The notes under the pieces were generated by a model that searched no databases, was not told where the DNA came from, and saw only the letters and a list, made by a program, of their open reading frames with translations. DNA of 64,000 bases from Coriobacteriia bacterium. Lineage in GTDB: Bacteria; Actinomycetota; Coriobacteriia; WRKU01; JAENWW01. How positions within the stretch are numbered: position 1 is the stretch's first letter; each line of letters opens with the position of its first letter. Both the position numbers and the translations under genes were made by a program. Location of the stretch: assembly GCA_016649875.1 (NCBI GenBank), contig JAENWW010000001.1:124001-188000 (forward strand), given 5' to 3'. Shown one piece after another: positions 36,008 to 45,114 of this stretch.

Positions 36008-36083
36008 GCCGATGTAGCTCAGTTGGTAGAGCACTTCACTCGTAATGAAGGGGTCAGGAGTTCGAGTCTCCTCATCGGCTCCA
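36008..36083 (+). tRNA. tRNA-Thr (anticodon CGU)
   Basis: A complete cloverleaf. The acceptor arms are GCCGATG and CATCGGC, the D-arm has GCTCAGTTGGTAGAGC, and the anticodon arm CTTCA-CTCGTAA-TGAAG puts CGT at positions 34-36, reading ACG threonine codons. The T-arm is AGGAG-TTCGAGT-CTCCT, with T as discriminator and CCA encoded. A -10-like TAGAAT lies at 35992-35997. Confidence 0.97.
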
Positions 36084-36107
36084 TGTTCTTTCTCAAGCAC
36101 GCGGCTG

Positions 36108-36476
36108 CCGCCTAGTCGTGATATAGGCGAGGATTATCAGACAATCTTAAGCAAGAAATGGCGAGGAGAGGTCCGACGACAGCTGAAAGCCCAGCATGTT
36201 TGGACCAAGAGTCGGGAAAACACCGTGCTTCGCATTATCACTCGTGAAAGCGGTGGAAACCAGACGGCACGCAACGGAAGCTGCGTGGGGCTCCTCCAGT
36301 TCAACAACGGCTGGAAACATACCTATTCGAAAGCGTATTTCAAGAAGAAACATATCAAAGGTGCGTACCGCAAAGACGCACGACTCAGTGGCTCTTGGAG
36401 CATCCGCAGAGTGGCGCTCGTGTATAAAGTGGGCGGCAACGCGGCGGTTCGCAGGCACTGGATAGCAACCATTTAG
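36108..36476 (+). pseudogene. Remnant of a secreted lysozyme/transglycosylase-like protein
   Basis: An open frame encodes about 120 residues whose middle reads VLRIITRESGGNQTARNGSCVGLLQF, with the Glu-Ser-Gly-Gly and Gly-Leu-Leu-Gln-Phe pattern of lysozyme-fold lytic transglycosylases (catalytic Glu in RESGGN). A weakly conserved C-terminal region with WSIRRVALVYKVGGNAAVRRHW follows. There is no signal peptide, no ribosome-binding site and no sensible start codon; the open frame runs backwards into the tRNA gene. The N-terminal half is therefore missing and the gene is probably dead. A non-canonical start cannot be excluded. Confidence 0.5.
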
Positions 36477-36495
36477 CACGACGCGGCGAATGGAA

Positions 36496-38709
36496 TCAGA
36501 ATCCGATTGCGTCCAGCACTAAACGGGCGATATTTCGTTCCTCGCCGACTGCAGGAAAGCTGTGAATATGAATCGCCGGATTGAAGTTGGCTTCGATGAT
36601 CGCATAGGCGGATTCAGAGTTCGTGCAATCTGCGATTATCATATCGATTCCGCAGAAAACGGCATCGAAAACACGGGACGCCGAAACGGCGATATCTTTG
36701 AAAATCGGTGAGACGGCATCGGTCATGTCGATACTGTCCCCACCCGTACTGATATTCGAGTTCGACCGTAAAAATACCGTGTCCCCGGCAAAGGGGACAC
36801 TCGCGGGAGTCAAACCGCGACGTGCCAAGAATTCAATCTCCACCGAGCTCAAAGTGATATTTATCAAAGGCGTTTTATAGCCGGTGCTTCGATACGGATG
36901 CTCGTTCTTTCTCTCGACAAGTTCGGCAATCGTCGATTTCCCATCGCCCTCCACTTGCGCCGGGCTCCTCTGCAAAACTCCCGCCACGGCACCGTCGATG
37001 ACTAAAAACCGATACTCCGGCCCCTCGATAAACTCCTCCACCAGCACGGTTCGGTCATACCCGAATGCCGAACCGGCCGCTTCGAGCAAATGCACGAGTG
37101 AAGTTCCCTTCGGAAACATGATGACTCCGAGCCCGAAGTTCGTCGACTTCGGTTTGACGACGCAGGGTAATCCCACATAATTCCGCAACGCCGCGCGAGC
37201 GTGCTCCTCGTCGAATTCGGCACCTGCCGGTACCCTGATACCGGCTTCGGATAACATTATTTTCGTAACCGATTTATTGTTCATGAGAAGCGGCGTGATG
37301 TAGGAATCGGCGCTCGTCTTCGTACATTGCTCGACATACTCCGTACGGTTCGAGGTGGACAGCCGAATTATATTGTCGTCTTTGTCGAGCGACTCGACTC
37401 TGATACCGCGCGTCAGGGCTTCCTTTATCAAAAGTTGCGTCGACATTTCCCACTCTTCAAATCCCGAAGTCAACCAGCGCTCATCGAAAGCAGCCTGCCT
37501 GTGCTCGAACGCGAGTTGCATGCCGGCTTCGATACATGAAGATTCCTCGGCGAGTTTTTTATACTGATAGGCGTACGTGAGGCGTGGCTCCAAAACACGG
37601 GCGATTGCCATTTCGATTGCGGAATAAACATCATAGCCGAGCGAGAGTCCCTGCGCCATCGTGCGCATATCGGAAAGAATATCTTGCGCCCAAATACGCA
37701 TCGAAACCTCTTGCCCGTCACGCGACAAGGCCAAGTGAGGAGCCAATCCCCGCCCCGCCACGGTGGAAATGTTGTCATCGCCTGTAACCTGATACTCATC
37801 CGAAGAAAAATCTTCGTCCGCGAGAAGCAGATATAAAACAAACGCATGCAAGAAATCGAGATCGTACTCGGCGATGCCCGCCTCATCGAACGGGTTGAGG
37901 TCGAGCGCCCGAATTTCAAGATACGATACGCCGTCTTTGCGCAAAGAGTCCAAAAGGTTTTCGACATCGTGCGGTTTGATGCGTATCTTCGAGTAAAGTT
38001 CCTTCGCCTCGGCGATATCTCCTCGATCGATGAACCGTTCTATACTTTCGATGTAGTTCTCAAGCGTTGAATAATCGGGGCAGAGCGTAATCGGGTTACA
38101 GTACCCGCAATCGCTGTTACGGACGGAAATTACCTCGTTGCGAGGAGTGGCGCCGGTCAAATAGACGAGGAGCCATCCGTATCGCAAAAAATTCCGTGCA
38201 ACCTTCATGTATGCCACCGACGAACCGCCGAACGCATCGAGAAGGCGATTGTCGAATGAGAAATTATAATGAACGCCGGACAGCATCTGACGCGCCTTGC
38301 CGTACTTGACCCCGAGCGCCTCGCGATATGCGTGTGCCGCCCTACCCTTCTTTGTGTCGGAGTAGCGTGCCACCTCGATATCTTCGGGATTGCCCGGGAG
38401 ACCGCAGGGAAGCGACTGCGGCCAGAGAAGTTCATCATTTTTTTTGCATTCGAGATTGACGATGCGTCGCAGGGCTCGGGCGAACATATACGTCTCATGA
38501 GCCGAGCTCGACGGAGGCGTGATAATCTCGGTCTGCTGCTCAGCATAGTCGACGGTGATATAGGGGTTTTCGAGTTTATCGCCGAATACGCTCGGATGGG
38601 GTGTTTTGGCGATTTCTCCTCGCGTCGTCACGCGAATGCCTTCACACTCAATGCCAGTTTTAATTTCGAGGAAACTCAAAAGTTCTGAGGGTAATTTTTT
38701 CGTAGTCAT
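36496..38709 (-). CDS. gshF: Bifunctional glutamate-cysteine ligase / glutathione synthetase
   Basis: 737 residues in two parts. Residues 1-450 resemble gamma-glutamylcysteine ligase (TGIECEGIRVTTRGEIAKTPHP, LLWPQSLPCGLP, MLSGVHYNFSF, YLEIRALDLNPF). Residues 470-737 are an ATP-grasp domain (PCVVKPKSTNFGLGV, VEEFIEGPEYRFLVIDG, AIIEANFNPAIHIHSFP). This is the layout of GshF of streptococci and some anaerobes, which makes glutathione in one enzyme. It is the last gene of the KOR operon, 15 bp after the acyl-CoA synthetase. Actinobacteria usually make mycothiol, so horizontal origin is possible. The domain call is confident, the product less so. Confidence 0.87.
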   Translation of the reverse strand: MTTKKLPSELLSFLEIKTGIECEGIRVTTRGEIAKTPHPSVFGDKLENPYITVDYAEQQTEIITPPSSSAHETYMFARALRRIVNLECKKNDELLWPQSLPCGLPGNPEDIEVARYSDTKKGRAAHAYREALGVKYGKARQMLSGVHYNFSFDNRLLDAFGGSSVAYMKVARNFLRYGWLLVYLTGATPRNEVISVRNSDCGYCNPITLCPDYSTLENYIESIERFIDRGDIAEAKELYSKIRIKPHDVENLLDSLRKDGVSYLEIRALDLNPFDEAGIAEYDLDFLHAFVLYLLLADEDFSSDEYQVTGDDNISTVAGRGLAPHLALSRDGQEVSMRIWAQDILSDMRTMAQGLSLGYDVYSAIEMAIARVLEPRLTYAYQYKKLAEESSCIEAGMQLAFEHRQAAFDERWLTSGFEEWEMSTQLLIKEALTRGIRVESLDKDDNIIRLSTSNRTEYVEQCTKTSADSYITPLLMNNKSVTKIMLSEAGIRVPAGAEFDEEHARAALRNYVGLPCVVKPKSTNFGLGVIMFPKGTSLVHLLEAAGSAFGYDRTVLVEEFIEGPEYRFLVIDGAVAGVLQRSPAQVEGDGKSTIAELVERKNEHPYRSTGYKTPLINITLSSVEIEFLARRGLTPASVPFAGDTVFLRSNSNISTGGDSIDMTDAVSPIFKDIAVSASRVFDAVFCGIDMIIADCTNSESAYAIIEANFNPAIHIHSFPAVGEERNIARLVLDAIGF

Positions 38710-38724
38710 ACGAGTATTATAATC

Positions 38725-40416
38725 CTATTTTCTTGCTTCGTTTTCCGCCTGCTCAATGTTTTTCGCACGAATTTCGGCACGTTTTATCTTGCCGCCGACG
38801 GTTTTAGGCAATTCCTCGACGAACTCGACGATGCGGGGATATTTGTAGGGCGCCGTGGTGTGCTTGACGTGATCCTGCAGTTCTTTGACAAGCGCGTCGC
38901 TCGGTTCATATCCCTTCGCAAGAACGATCGTCGCTTTAACGACAAGGCCGCGTACCGAATCGGGAGCGGCGGTAACCGCACACTCGACGACCGCATCATG
39001 AACGACGAGCGCACTCTCCACCTCGAAGGGTCCGATACGATAGCCGGAACACTTGATGACATCGTCGTTTCGACCGATGAAGGAGTAATAGCCGTCGCTG
39101 TCGCGCCACGCCATGTCGCCGAGGTTGTAGACATCCCCGCCGACCGCCTCTTTCGTGCGCTCGGTATCGTGGTAATAACCGGTGAACAAGCCGGGAGGAT
39201 ATGCCTCCTTGAGCTTCGTGACGCAGATGGCGCCTTCCTCACCGTCTTCTGCGACGGAGCCGTCTTCGGTGAGAAGCGCGATGTTTTGCAAAGGTGAGGG
39301 CTTGCCCAAGGATCCGGGGCGAGGCTCGACCCATGGAAATGTCGCAATCAAGACGATTGACTCACTTTGGCCGAACCCTTCACGAATTTTCTTTCCCGTC
39401 AGCACTTCCCATTTCTTGGTCACCTCGGCGTTGAGGGGCTCGCCGGCCGCGACGAAATTCTCCACGGAGGAAAGATCATATGCGGCGACATCTTCTTGCA
39501 GCATGAAGCGATACATGGTCGGAGGAGCACAAAACGTCGTGAGTTTGTAATCTTGAATCATTTGCAACAGCTTGGCGGGAATAAACTTATCCATGTCATA
39601 GCCGAAAACGACCGCCCCGCAAATCCACTGACCGAAGATTTTTCCCCAACCGAACTTCGCCCAACCGGAATCGCTGACGCTCAGATGCAGCTTGTCCTCT
39701 TGCACTTGTTGCCAATAACGGGCGGTGATGATATGCCCGAGCGGATGAAGGTGGTTGTGGCGGACCATCTTCGCCAGACCGGTCGTTCCCGACGTGAAGT
39801 AAATCATCAAAGCATCATCATTGGTCGTGGCACCCTCGCCCGTGGGGCGATTCCATGCCGGCGAGCCCTGTTCGATGAGATCGGCGATATCGATCCAACC
39901 CTCGCGCTTCCCGCCTGCGATGATTTTCGTGATCGGCGTACCGATTTCTTCTACGGCTTGTGAGGCTTGGCCGATGACATAATCGTCATCGACGCAAATG
40001 ACCGTCTGAATCTCCGCACTTTTCATACGATAGACGATATCTTTGGTGGTGAGTTGAATGCTCCCCGGAATGACGACGGCGCCGATTTTCCAAAGTGCGC
40101 ACGCAGCAATCCAATACTCCCACCGACGACGCAGAATAAGCAGGATGACATCGCCCTTTTTGACGCCGCGTTCGGCAAGAGAACTTGCGAGACGATTCGA
40201 ATACTCCGAGATTTCCCCGAATGAAAACGTGCGTTCACTGCCATGATCGTCACACCAGACCAGTGCCCGTTTATCGGGCTCGACGCGCGCCCATTCATCG
40301 ACGACATCGTAAGAGAAGTTGAAGTTTTTCGGCATCTCGATTTTAAAGTTTTCAAAATAGTCCTCGTAAGAGTCGAACTCAGTACGTGGACAGTATTTAT
40401 TCAATATGTGATCCAT
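38725..40416 (-). CDS. AMP-forming acyl-CoA synthetase (copy 1)
   Basis: 563 residues, ANL superfamily. The nucleotide motif is IYFTSGTTGLAKMVRH, the A5 motif GFGQSESIV, A7 NLGDMAWRDSDGYYSFIGRNDDVIKCSGYRIGPFEVE (in part), and A10 PKTVGGKIKRAEIR with the catalytic lysine. The overall pattern is that of medium-chain or aromatic acyl-CoA synthetases (MACS). It lies 12 bp after the XRE-cupin gene and 15 bp before gshF. A closely similar paralogue lies at 45115. With the 2-oxoacid oxidoreductase in the same operon, it probably converts acids to the CoA esters that the oxidoreductase makes or consumes. The substrate is unknown. Confidence 0.9.
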   Translation of the reverse strand: MDHILNKYCPRTEFDSYEDYFENFKIEMPKNFNFSYDVVDEWARVEPDKRALVWCDDHGSERTFSFGEISEYSNRLASSLAERGVKKGDVILLILRRRWEYWIAACALWKIGAVVIPGSIQLTTKDIVYRMKSAEIQTVICVDDDYVIGQASQAVEEIGTPITKIIAGGKREGWIDIADLIEQGSPAWNRPTGEGATTNDDALMIYFTSGTTGLAKMVRHNHLHPLGHIITARYWQQVQEDKLHLSVSDSGWAKFGWGKIFGQWICGAVVFGYDMDKFIPAKLLQMIQDYKLTTFCAPPTMYRFMLQEDVAAYDLSSVENFVAAGEPLNAEVTKKWEVLTGKKIREGFGQSESIVLIATFPWVEPRPGSLGKPSPLQNIALLTEDGSVAEDGEEGAICVTKLKEAYPPGLFTGYYHDTERTKEAVGGDVYNLGDMAWRDSDGYYSFIGRNDDVIKCSGYRIGPFEVESALVVHDAVVECAVTAAPDSVRGLVVKATIVLAKGYEPSDALVKELQDHVKHTTAPYKYPRIVEFVEELPKTVGGKIKRAEIRAKNIEQAENEARK

Positions 40417-40428
40417 GGCGTTATACCC

Positions 40429-40980
40429 CTACTCTGCGATGACGGTGACGAATTTGGCGGGTGCCGTACTTGCGCATGCTTGCCCATGCGGATGCATGGG
40501 GTTGAAGTACGCGCTGTCTCCCGTCTCCAGCACAATCTCCTTGCCATCGAATGTGAGCGTTATCGCCCCTTCGAGCACGAGATTGAACTCTTGACCGCGG
40601 TGAGTCACAAGCTTTGCTTGGTCATCGCTGGGATCGAGTGTCACGAGTAGCGGTTGCATGATTTTTTTGTTATAGCGCCATGCGAGATCTTGGAAGTGGT
40701 ACCCCGGATAACGGTCCACCACAAGACCGGCACCTTGCCTGACCACTTGAAACGTATCGAGCTTCGCATTCGAGCCCGTGAGAATCTCCGTCAGGTCCAC
40801 ACCGAATTTATGGGCCACATGGTAAAGCACGGAAATCGGCACATCGGCGCCGCTCTCCTCGTATGATGCATACTTTTCCACAGTGACGTCAAGATCGCTT
40901 GCCATCTCCTGCACCGATACGTCGCAGGCTTCGCGAAGGCCTTTCAAACGTAATCCCAACTGCTCGAATTCGAGTGTCAT
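40429..40980 (-). CDS. XRE-family regulator with cupin domain (copy 1)
   Basis: About 183 residues. Residues 1-65 are a helix-turn-helix (LGLRLKGLREACDVSVQEMA, then VTVEKYASYEESGADVPISV). Residues 110-183 are a cupin with the metal-binding-like HRGQEFNLVLEGAITL and GDSAYFNPMHPHGQA. Such regulators sense small molecules, often related to the neighbouring enzyme. The ATG at 40978-40980 (MTLEFEQ) is used since AGGA precedes it. It lies between korC and the acyl-CoA synthetase with gaps of 10 and 12 bp. A paralogue is at 44516. Confidence 0.9.
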   Translation of the reverse strand: MTLEFEQLGLRLKGLREACDVSVQEMASDLDVTVEKYASYEESGADVPISVLYHVAHKFGVDLTEILTGSNAKLDTFQVVRQGAGLVVDRYPGYHFQDLAWRYNKKIMQPLLVTLDPSDDQAKLVTHRGQEFNLVLEGAITLTFDGKEIVLETGDSAYFNPMHPHGQACASTAPAKFVTVIAE

Positions 40981-40990
40981 AATCGTTATC

Positions 40991-41527
40991 CTAACTGTTG
41001 TAGCCGATGTTGAAAGCTTTTCGGTTCGGTTCAAGCAAATGTACGCGCTTGGGCGGAATGGACTTCACGATGGCGGCATCGAGTGCCTCGACGCTTACAC
41101 ACTCCGTCTCTTTGAGCACCTTTCCCACGAGCAACACGTTCGCCAAGCCTTTGAGGCCGGCTTCATCGCACGTTTCAGTCGCAGGCAACGAGAACACGGT
41201 CACGTCATCACGCTTCGGAACATCGGGCACCAGCATGCTATCGACAAACACTTTCCCCCCGGGAGCGACCTTATCGAAGAACATATCGAGGGAAGGCTGA
41301 TTGAGGGCGACAAAAATATCGGGCTCGAGCACGAGTGGAGAGCCGATCGGAACATCGGAAAGACAAACACTGCAGTTGGCGGTGCCTCCGCGCATTTCCG
41401 GCCCGTAGCTGGGGAGCCACGTCACTTGGTCTTCTTCAATGAGACCCGCATATGCCAAAAGCTTGCCGGCGAACAGTACACCTTGGCCACCGAAACCGGC
41501 AAGAAGAATATTATATGATTTCGCCAT
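40991..41527 (-). CDS. korC: 2-oxoacid:ferredoxin oxidoreductase, gamma subunit
   Basis: About 178 residues. It has NILLAGFGGQGVLFAGKLLA at the start and YGPEMRGGTANCSVCLSD, the typical gamma signature, plus GGKVFVDSMLVP. The gamma chain completes the four-subunit KOR/VOR-type enzyme that oxidatively decarboxylates 2-oxoacids to acyl-CoA and reduces ferredoxin. Its ATG overlaps the korB TGA. Symbol by analogy; whether the substrate is 2-oxoglutarate or a branched or aromatic 2-oxoacid is not resolved. Confidence 0.92.
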   Translation of the reverse strand: MAKSYNILLAGFGGQGVLFAGKLLAYAGLIEEDQVTWLPSYGPEMRGGTANCSVCLSDVPIGSPLVLEPDIFVALNQPSLDMFFDKVAPGGKVFVDSMLVPDVPKRDDVTVFSLPATETCDEAGLKGLANVLLVGKVLKETECVSVEALDAAIVKSIPPKRVHLLEPNRKAFNIGYNS

Positions 41528-42342
41528 CACTTCTCATCCTTTCCGCAGCTCAGACGCTCGCGCTTATCTGCAGCGCGGTCGTGAATGTTGTCGAACCCTT
41601 CAGCTTTGACATCGCGATACACTCCCAGCGGATAGTACGGAAGCATATTATCCCGCATCCACTGAAATGCATCTTGGGGGGATAGCCCCCAGTTCGTCGG
41701 ACACGTCGACACGATTTCGACGATGCTGTAGCCGACACCGGCGATTTGGTACTCGAACGCTTTCTTGATGGCGCGCTTGGCTTCATGGACGTGTTTGGGC
41801 GTATCGAGCGTGACGCGTTGCGCCAAGGCGACACCGTCGAGTTCGGAAAGCAGTTCGACGACACGGATGGGATAGCCCGCCTGCATGACATCTCGCCCGA
41901 ACGGAGAAGTCTGCGTGACTTGACCGGGAAGCGACGTCGGCGCCATTTGCCCGCCGGTCATACCGTAAATCGCGTTATTTATGAAGATGACGGTGATATT
42001 CTCACCGCGTGTAGCCGCATGAACCGTCTCGGCCATTCCGATTGACGCGAGGTCGCCGTCGCCCTGATAAGCGAAAACGACGTTGTCGGGATTGACGCGC
42101 TTGATACCGGTCGCCACCGCGGGAGCACGCCCGTGGGCCGCCTCGAACATATCGCAGGTAAAGAAGTCACAGGCCATGACCGAACAACCGACGGGAGCGA
42201 CTCCGATGGTAGTGCCCTCTATACCGAGCTCGTCGATGATTTCGGCAATGAGCCTATGGGAAATACCATGTGTACACCCCGGACAATAAGAAAATACCGT
42301 GTCTTCGAGCGCATCGGGGCGCTTGAAAATAATTTCACTCAT
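41527..42342 (-). CDS. korB: 2-oxoacid:ferredoxin oxidoreductase, beta subunit (TPP-binding)
   Basis: 271 residues. The thiamine pyrophosphate site is GDGDLASIG with a downstream NNAIYGMTGGQMAPTS, and an N-terminal YCPGCTHGISHRL is typical of KorB, which binds a cluster near the cofactor. It is transcribed between korA and korC. Confidence 0.94.
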   Translation of the reverse strand: MSEIIFKRPDALEDTVFSYCPGCTHGISHRLIAEIIDELGIEGTTIGVAPVGCSVMACDFFTCDMFEAAHGRAPAVATGIKRVNPDNVVFAYQGDGDLASIGMAETVHAATRGENITVIFINNAIYGMTGGQMAPTSLPGQVTQTSPFGRDVMQAGYPIRVVELLSELDGVALAQRVTLDTPKHVHEAKRAIKKAFEYQIAGVGYSIVEIVSTCPTNWGLSPQDAFQWMRDNMLPYYPLGVYRDVKAEGFDNIHDRAADKRERLSCGKDEK

Positions 42343-42344
42343 GG

Positions 42345-43412
42345 TTACTCATCTCCCTTCTCGACTGCAATTCTTTCAATCTGCTCGAATACCTCGGTCG
42401 GTGTCGGAATGATCCCGCCCGTGTGTCCGAAGAAGTCGACGGCTTTTCTGCCGGCGACGGACAGGCGCACATCATCTACCATCTGCCCCATGTTCATCTC
42501 GACCACGAGGAACTTTTTCGCCCGGTCGACGACACTCTCGATGGCTTTAGTCGGATACGGCCACAAGGTAATCGGACGAATCAAGCCGACCTTGATTCCG
42601 ACAGAACGCGCACGATCGACGGCACTCCGAGCCACACGTGCGCTCGCACCGAAGGCGACGATGATGATTTCGGCATCGTCGGTTACATACATTTCCGCCC
42701 TCTGCTCATTTTCCTTAATGATTTCATAACGCTCGAAACGTTCGATGTTTTTGTCTTCAAGCTCCTGAGTCTTGAGGAACAAAGAGTTGATTACATTCTT
42801 TTTACGCTTGTTCCGGTGTCCGTCGGCAGCCCAAGGCTTATCGGTCTTCTCCGTTTTTTCTTGCGGTAGCGAAACGGGCTCCATCATCTGCCCGAGCATG
42901 CCGTCACCCAAAATCATGACGGGCGTACGATAGCGATCGGCGATCTCGAAAGCGTTGTAGACTTCGTCGGCCATTTCTTGCACGGTCGAGGGAGCCAAAA
43001 CGATCATGTGGAAGTCGCCGTGACCGGCCGCGCGGGTCGCCTGCCAGTAATCTGACTGGGCGGGCTGAATGCCGCCGAGACCGGGACCTCCGCGTGTGAT
43101 GTTGACGATGACTCCCGGCAAATCGGCACCGGCCATATAGGAAATGCCCTCCGACTTGAGTGAAATTCCCGGAGATGACGAAGAAGTCATGGCACGTGCG
43201 CCTGTGCCGGCCGCGCCGTAGACCATATTGATAGCCGCGATTTCACTCTCGGCTTGAAGATACACACGCCCCAGCTTGGGCATCCGCTTGGACATGTAAG
43301 CCGCGAGTTCGGTCTGGGGGGTGATGGGATACCCGAAGAAACACTGACAGCCCGCACGAAGTGCGGCTTCGGCGATGGCTTCGTTACCTTTCATTAATAC
43401 TTTCTCGGACAT
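42345..43412 (-). CDS. korA: 2-oxoacid:ferredoxin oxidoreductase, alpha subunit
   Basis: 355 residues. It has KGNEAIAEAALRAGCQCFFGYPITPQTEL (in part), MTSSSSPGISLKSEGISYM, and NITRGGPGLGGIQPAQSDYWQATRAAGHG (in part), all typical of the alpha chain that binds the pyrimidine part of TPP and CoA. The C-terminal domain has VAFGASARVARSAVD and VEMNMGQMVDDVRL. A strong AAGGAG precedes the ATG. It follows korD by 2 bp. Confidence 0.95.
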   Translation of the reverse strand: MSEKVLMKGNEAIAEAALRAGCQCFFGYPITPQTELAAYMSKRMPKLGRVYLQAESEIAAINMVYGAAGTGARAMTSSSSPGISLKSEGISYMAGADLPGVIVNITRGGPGLGGIQPAQSDYWQATRAAGHGDFHMIVLAPSTVQEMADEVYNAFEIADRYRTPVMILGDGMLGQMMEPVSLPQEKTEKTDKPWAADGHRNKRKKNVINSLFLKTQELEDKNIERFERYEIIKENEQRAEMYVTDDAEIIIVAFGASARVARSAVDRARSVGIKVGLIRPITLWPYPTKAIESVVDRAKKFLVVEMNMGQMVDDVRLSVAGRKAVDFFGHTGGIIPTPTEVFEQIERIAVEKGDE

Positions 43413-43414
43413 GA

Positions 43415-43624
43415 CTACTCCTTAACTACCGTAATCGCCACGTCGGGACACATGGTCGCGCACATTGCGCACGCGGTGCATTTCGACGCATCATCGAGTT
43501 TTGCAGGACGATACCCTTTGGGGGTAAGTTTTTCCGCATCGAGAGAAATCAACGAACGAGGGCATACGTCGACGCACAGTCCGCATCCCTTGCAATAGGT
43601 TTCATCGATAATGATTTTTGACAT
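43415..43624 (-). CDS. korD: 2-oxoacid:ferredoxin oxidoreductase, delta (ferredoxin) subunit
   Basis: 69 residues with two 4Fe-4S motifs, CKGCGLCVDVCP and CTACAMCATMCPD. It is the small electron-carrying subunit of four-chain KOR/VOR enzymes. AAAGGAGG precedes the ATG at 43622-43624. It lies 2 bp before korA and 15 bp after the ATPase gene. Confidence 0.95.
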   Translation of the reverse strand: MSKIIIDETYCKGCGLCVDVCPRSLISLDAEKLTPKGYRPAKLDDASKCTACAMCATMCPDVAITVVKE

Positions 43625-43639
43625 CGAATGGTTCCTCCT

Positions 43640-44371
43640 TTATCCACCGAGGACGGATTCGTCTTCGTCCCACGGGGTCCGAACGTATATCTTTACAGGA
43701 TACAAAGCCCCGCCCGGCGGCGCAATCGATTCTTGCAAACTCGCCTCTTCGAAAAGGTCGGTCGGCACAGTAGCGCAGACAAGTGGCAAATCGAGCATCT
43801 CCGCCGTGCCGACGGCGAAGTCGAAGGCATCGAGAAGAGTCTTGAGATTCGTCAGTTCTTGCAAATGGGAATTATGTATCACTCCGGTTGCTTTCAGATG
43901 CGACGCCTCTTCGATTTCATGGAGGATTTCAGCCGCCTCCTGCGCCGTAGTCGTTAAGTTCCGGTATTTGTTGATGACATAGACAAGGTCGTATTCGTGC
44001 TCGGTGAAGTTGTGCGCATAGCGGCCGAGCGCAGTCGCACCGGCGTCGTCCCCGCCCACGTCGAAAATCACATATCCCGTCTTTTGTTCGAAGGCCGAAT
44101 ACACTTCGGCGGGAAGCGAGGGCGATTCGAGTGTCGAGCGTGCAAATGTCGGTCCGATGACACGGATACCGCGTTCTTCGAGCAGCTCGATATAATCGGA
44201 GCTTCGAAAATACGGATTGACGATATCGAGGTCGACAAGTGTCACCGCCTCGTCCGCATCGGCCAAGTCGATTGCCATGTTCAGGGACAAATTCGTCTTA
44301 CCGCTTCCGTAATGACCGGTCACAATCACCATATGCTTTAGCGTCTCAGGGCTCCATTTTGTATAGTTCAC
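43640..44371 (-). CDS. P-loop ATPase of the MinD/ParA-like type, first gene of the KOR operon
   Basis: About 243 residues. It has a Walker A of deviant type, VTGHYGSGKTNLSLNMAI, a VTLVDLDIVNPYFRSSD Walker A' region with the aspartate typical of SIMIBI NTPases, and DVGGDDAGATALGRY. I do not know its role; such proteins are seen next to 2-oxoacid:ferredoxin oxidoreductase genes and may help insert clusters or assemble the complex. The GTG at 44369-44371 is chosen because GGAGG is upstream, although 12 nt away; a TTG at 44396-44398 is an alternative. Confidence 0.8.
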   Translation of the reverse strand: MNYTKWSPETLKHMVIVTGHYGSGKTNLSLNMAIDLADADEAVTLVDLDIVNPYFRSSDYIELLEERGIRVIGPTFARSTLESPSLPAEVYSAFEQKTGYVIFDVGGDDAGATALGRYAHNFTEHEYDLVYVINKYRNLTTTAQEAAEILHEIEEASHLKATGVIHNSHLQELTNLKTLLDAFDFAVGTAEMLDLPLVCATVPTDLFEEASLQESIAPPGGALYPVKIYVRTPWDEDESVLGG

Positions 44372-44515
44372 GAGCTTTTTTCGCCTCCACTTTTGCAATT
44401 CGTATTCAATGTTGTACCCTATACCATACTAAAGCATAAGAAGGCGTGGGGAAATTCACCCACATTTCTTATACACTGAAGTGGTAATGTCCCTCGTTTA
44501 CACAGAAAGGCCCCC

Positions 44516-45094
44516 ATGGAACTCGACATGAAAGAGATTTCAAATCGCATCAAGTCTCTGCGCGAGGATTCCGATTTATCGGCCGCTGAGTTGGCTGAAG
44601 CCATCGGTGTAAGTGAGCAAGATTACATTATCCACGAGGATGGGGCGAAAGATTTTTCGTTCACCTTCCTGTATCGCGCAGCTGAAAAGCTCGGCGTCGA
44701 CATGATCGACCTTTTGACGGGCGAAGAGCCCCACCTCCAAAGCTATTCGCTCGTGCGCGCCGGCGAAGGCCTCGATATCAAGCGTCGTGAAAGCTTCGAG
44801 TATCTTCACCTCGCGCCGACCTTCCGTCACAAACTGTGTGAGCCGTTCTTGGTGACGGCACCCTATATCGAAAAAGAGCAAAACACGCCTATCGCGACAT
44901 CACAGCATGTCGGGCAGGAGTTGGATTACATAATTAGCGGTCGTCTGCGCTTTGTCTATGAGGACCACACTGAGGAACTCGGCGCAGGCGATGTATTGCT
45001 TTACGATTCTTCGCACGACCATGGCATGATCGCCATCGGAGGAGAACCGTGCAAGTTCCTCGCAGTGGTGTTAAAAGGAAACCACGACTCATAG
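44516..45094 (+). CDS. XRE-family regulator with cupin domain (copy 2)
   Basis: 192 residues. The helix-turn-helix is IKSLREDSDLSAAELAEAIG and the cupin part has GQELDYIISGRLRFVYEDH and DVLLYDSSHDHGMIAIGG. It is the divergent paralogue of the regulator at 40429. AGAAAGG precedes the ATG. The 117-bp space between it and the ATPase gene contains a GTGGG/CCCAC hairpin-like repeat (44446-44463) that may be an operator serving both directions. It is 20 bp upstream of the second acyl-CoA synthetase. Confidence 0.9.
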   Translation: MELDMKEISNRIKSLREDSDLSAAELAEAIGVSEQDYIIHEDGAKDFSFTFLYRAAEKLGVDMIDLLTGEEPHLQSYSLVRAGEGLDIKRRESFEYLHLAPTFRHKLCEPFLVTAPYIEKEQNTPIATSQHVGQELDYIISGRLRFVYEDHTEELGAGDVLLYDSSHDHGMIAIGGEPCKFLAVVLKGNHDS

Positions 45095-45114
45095 ACGTTA
45101 GGAACATAACCACC

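Noticed and set aside
36008-36083. Attachment-site duplication of the tRNA-Thr 3' end
   Set aside because: I found no second copy of the T-arm/acceptor sequence in the window, and no integrase gene.
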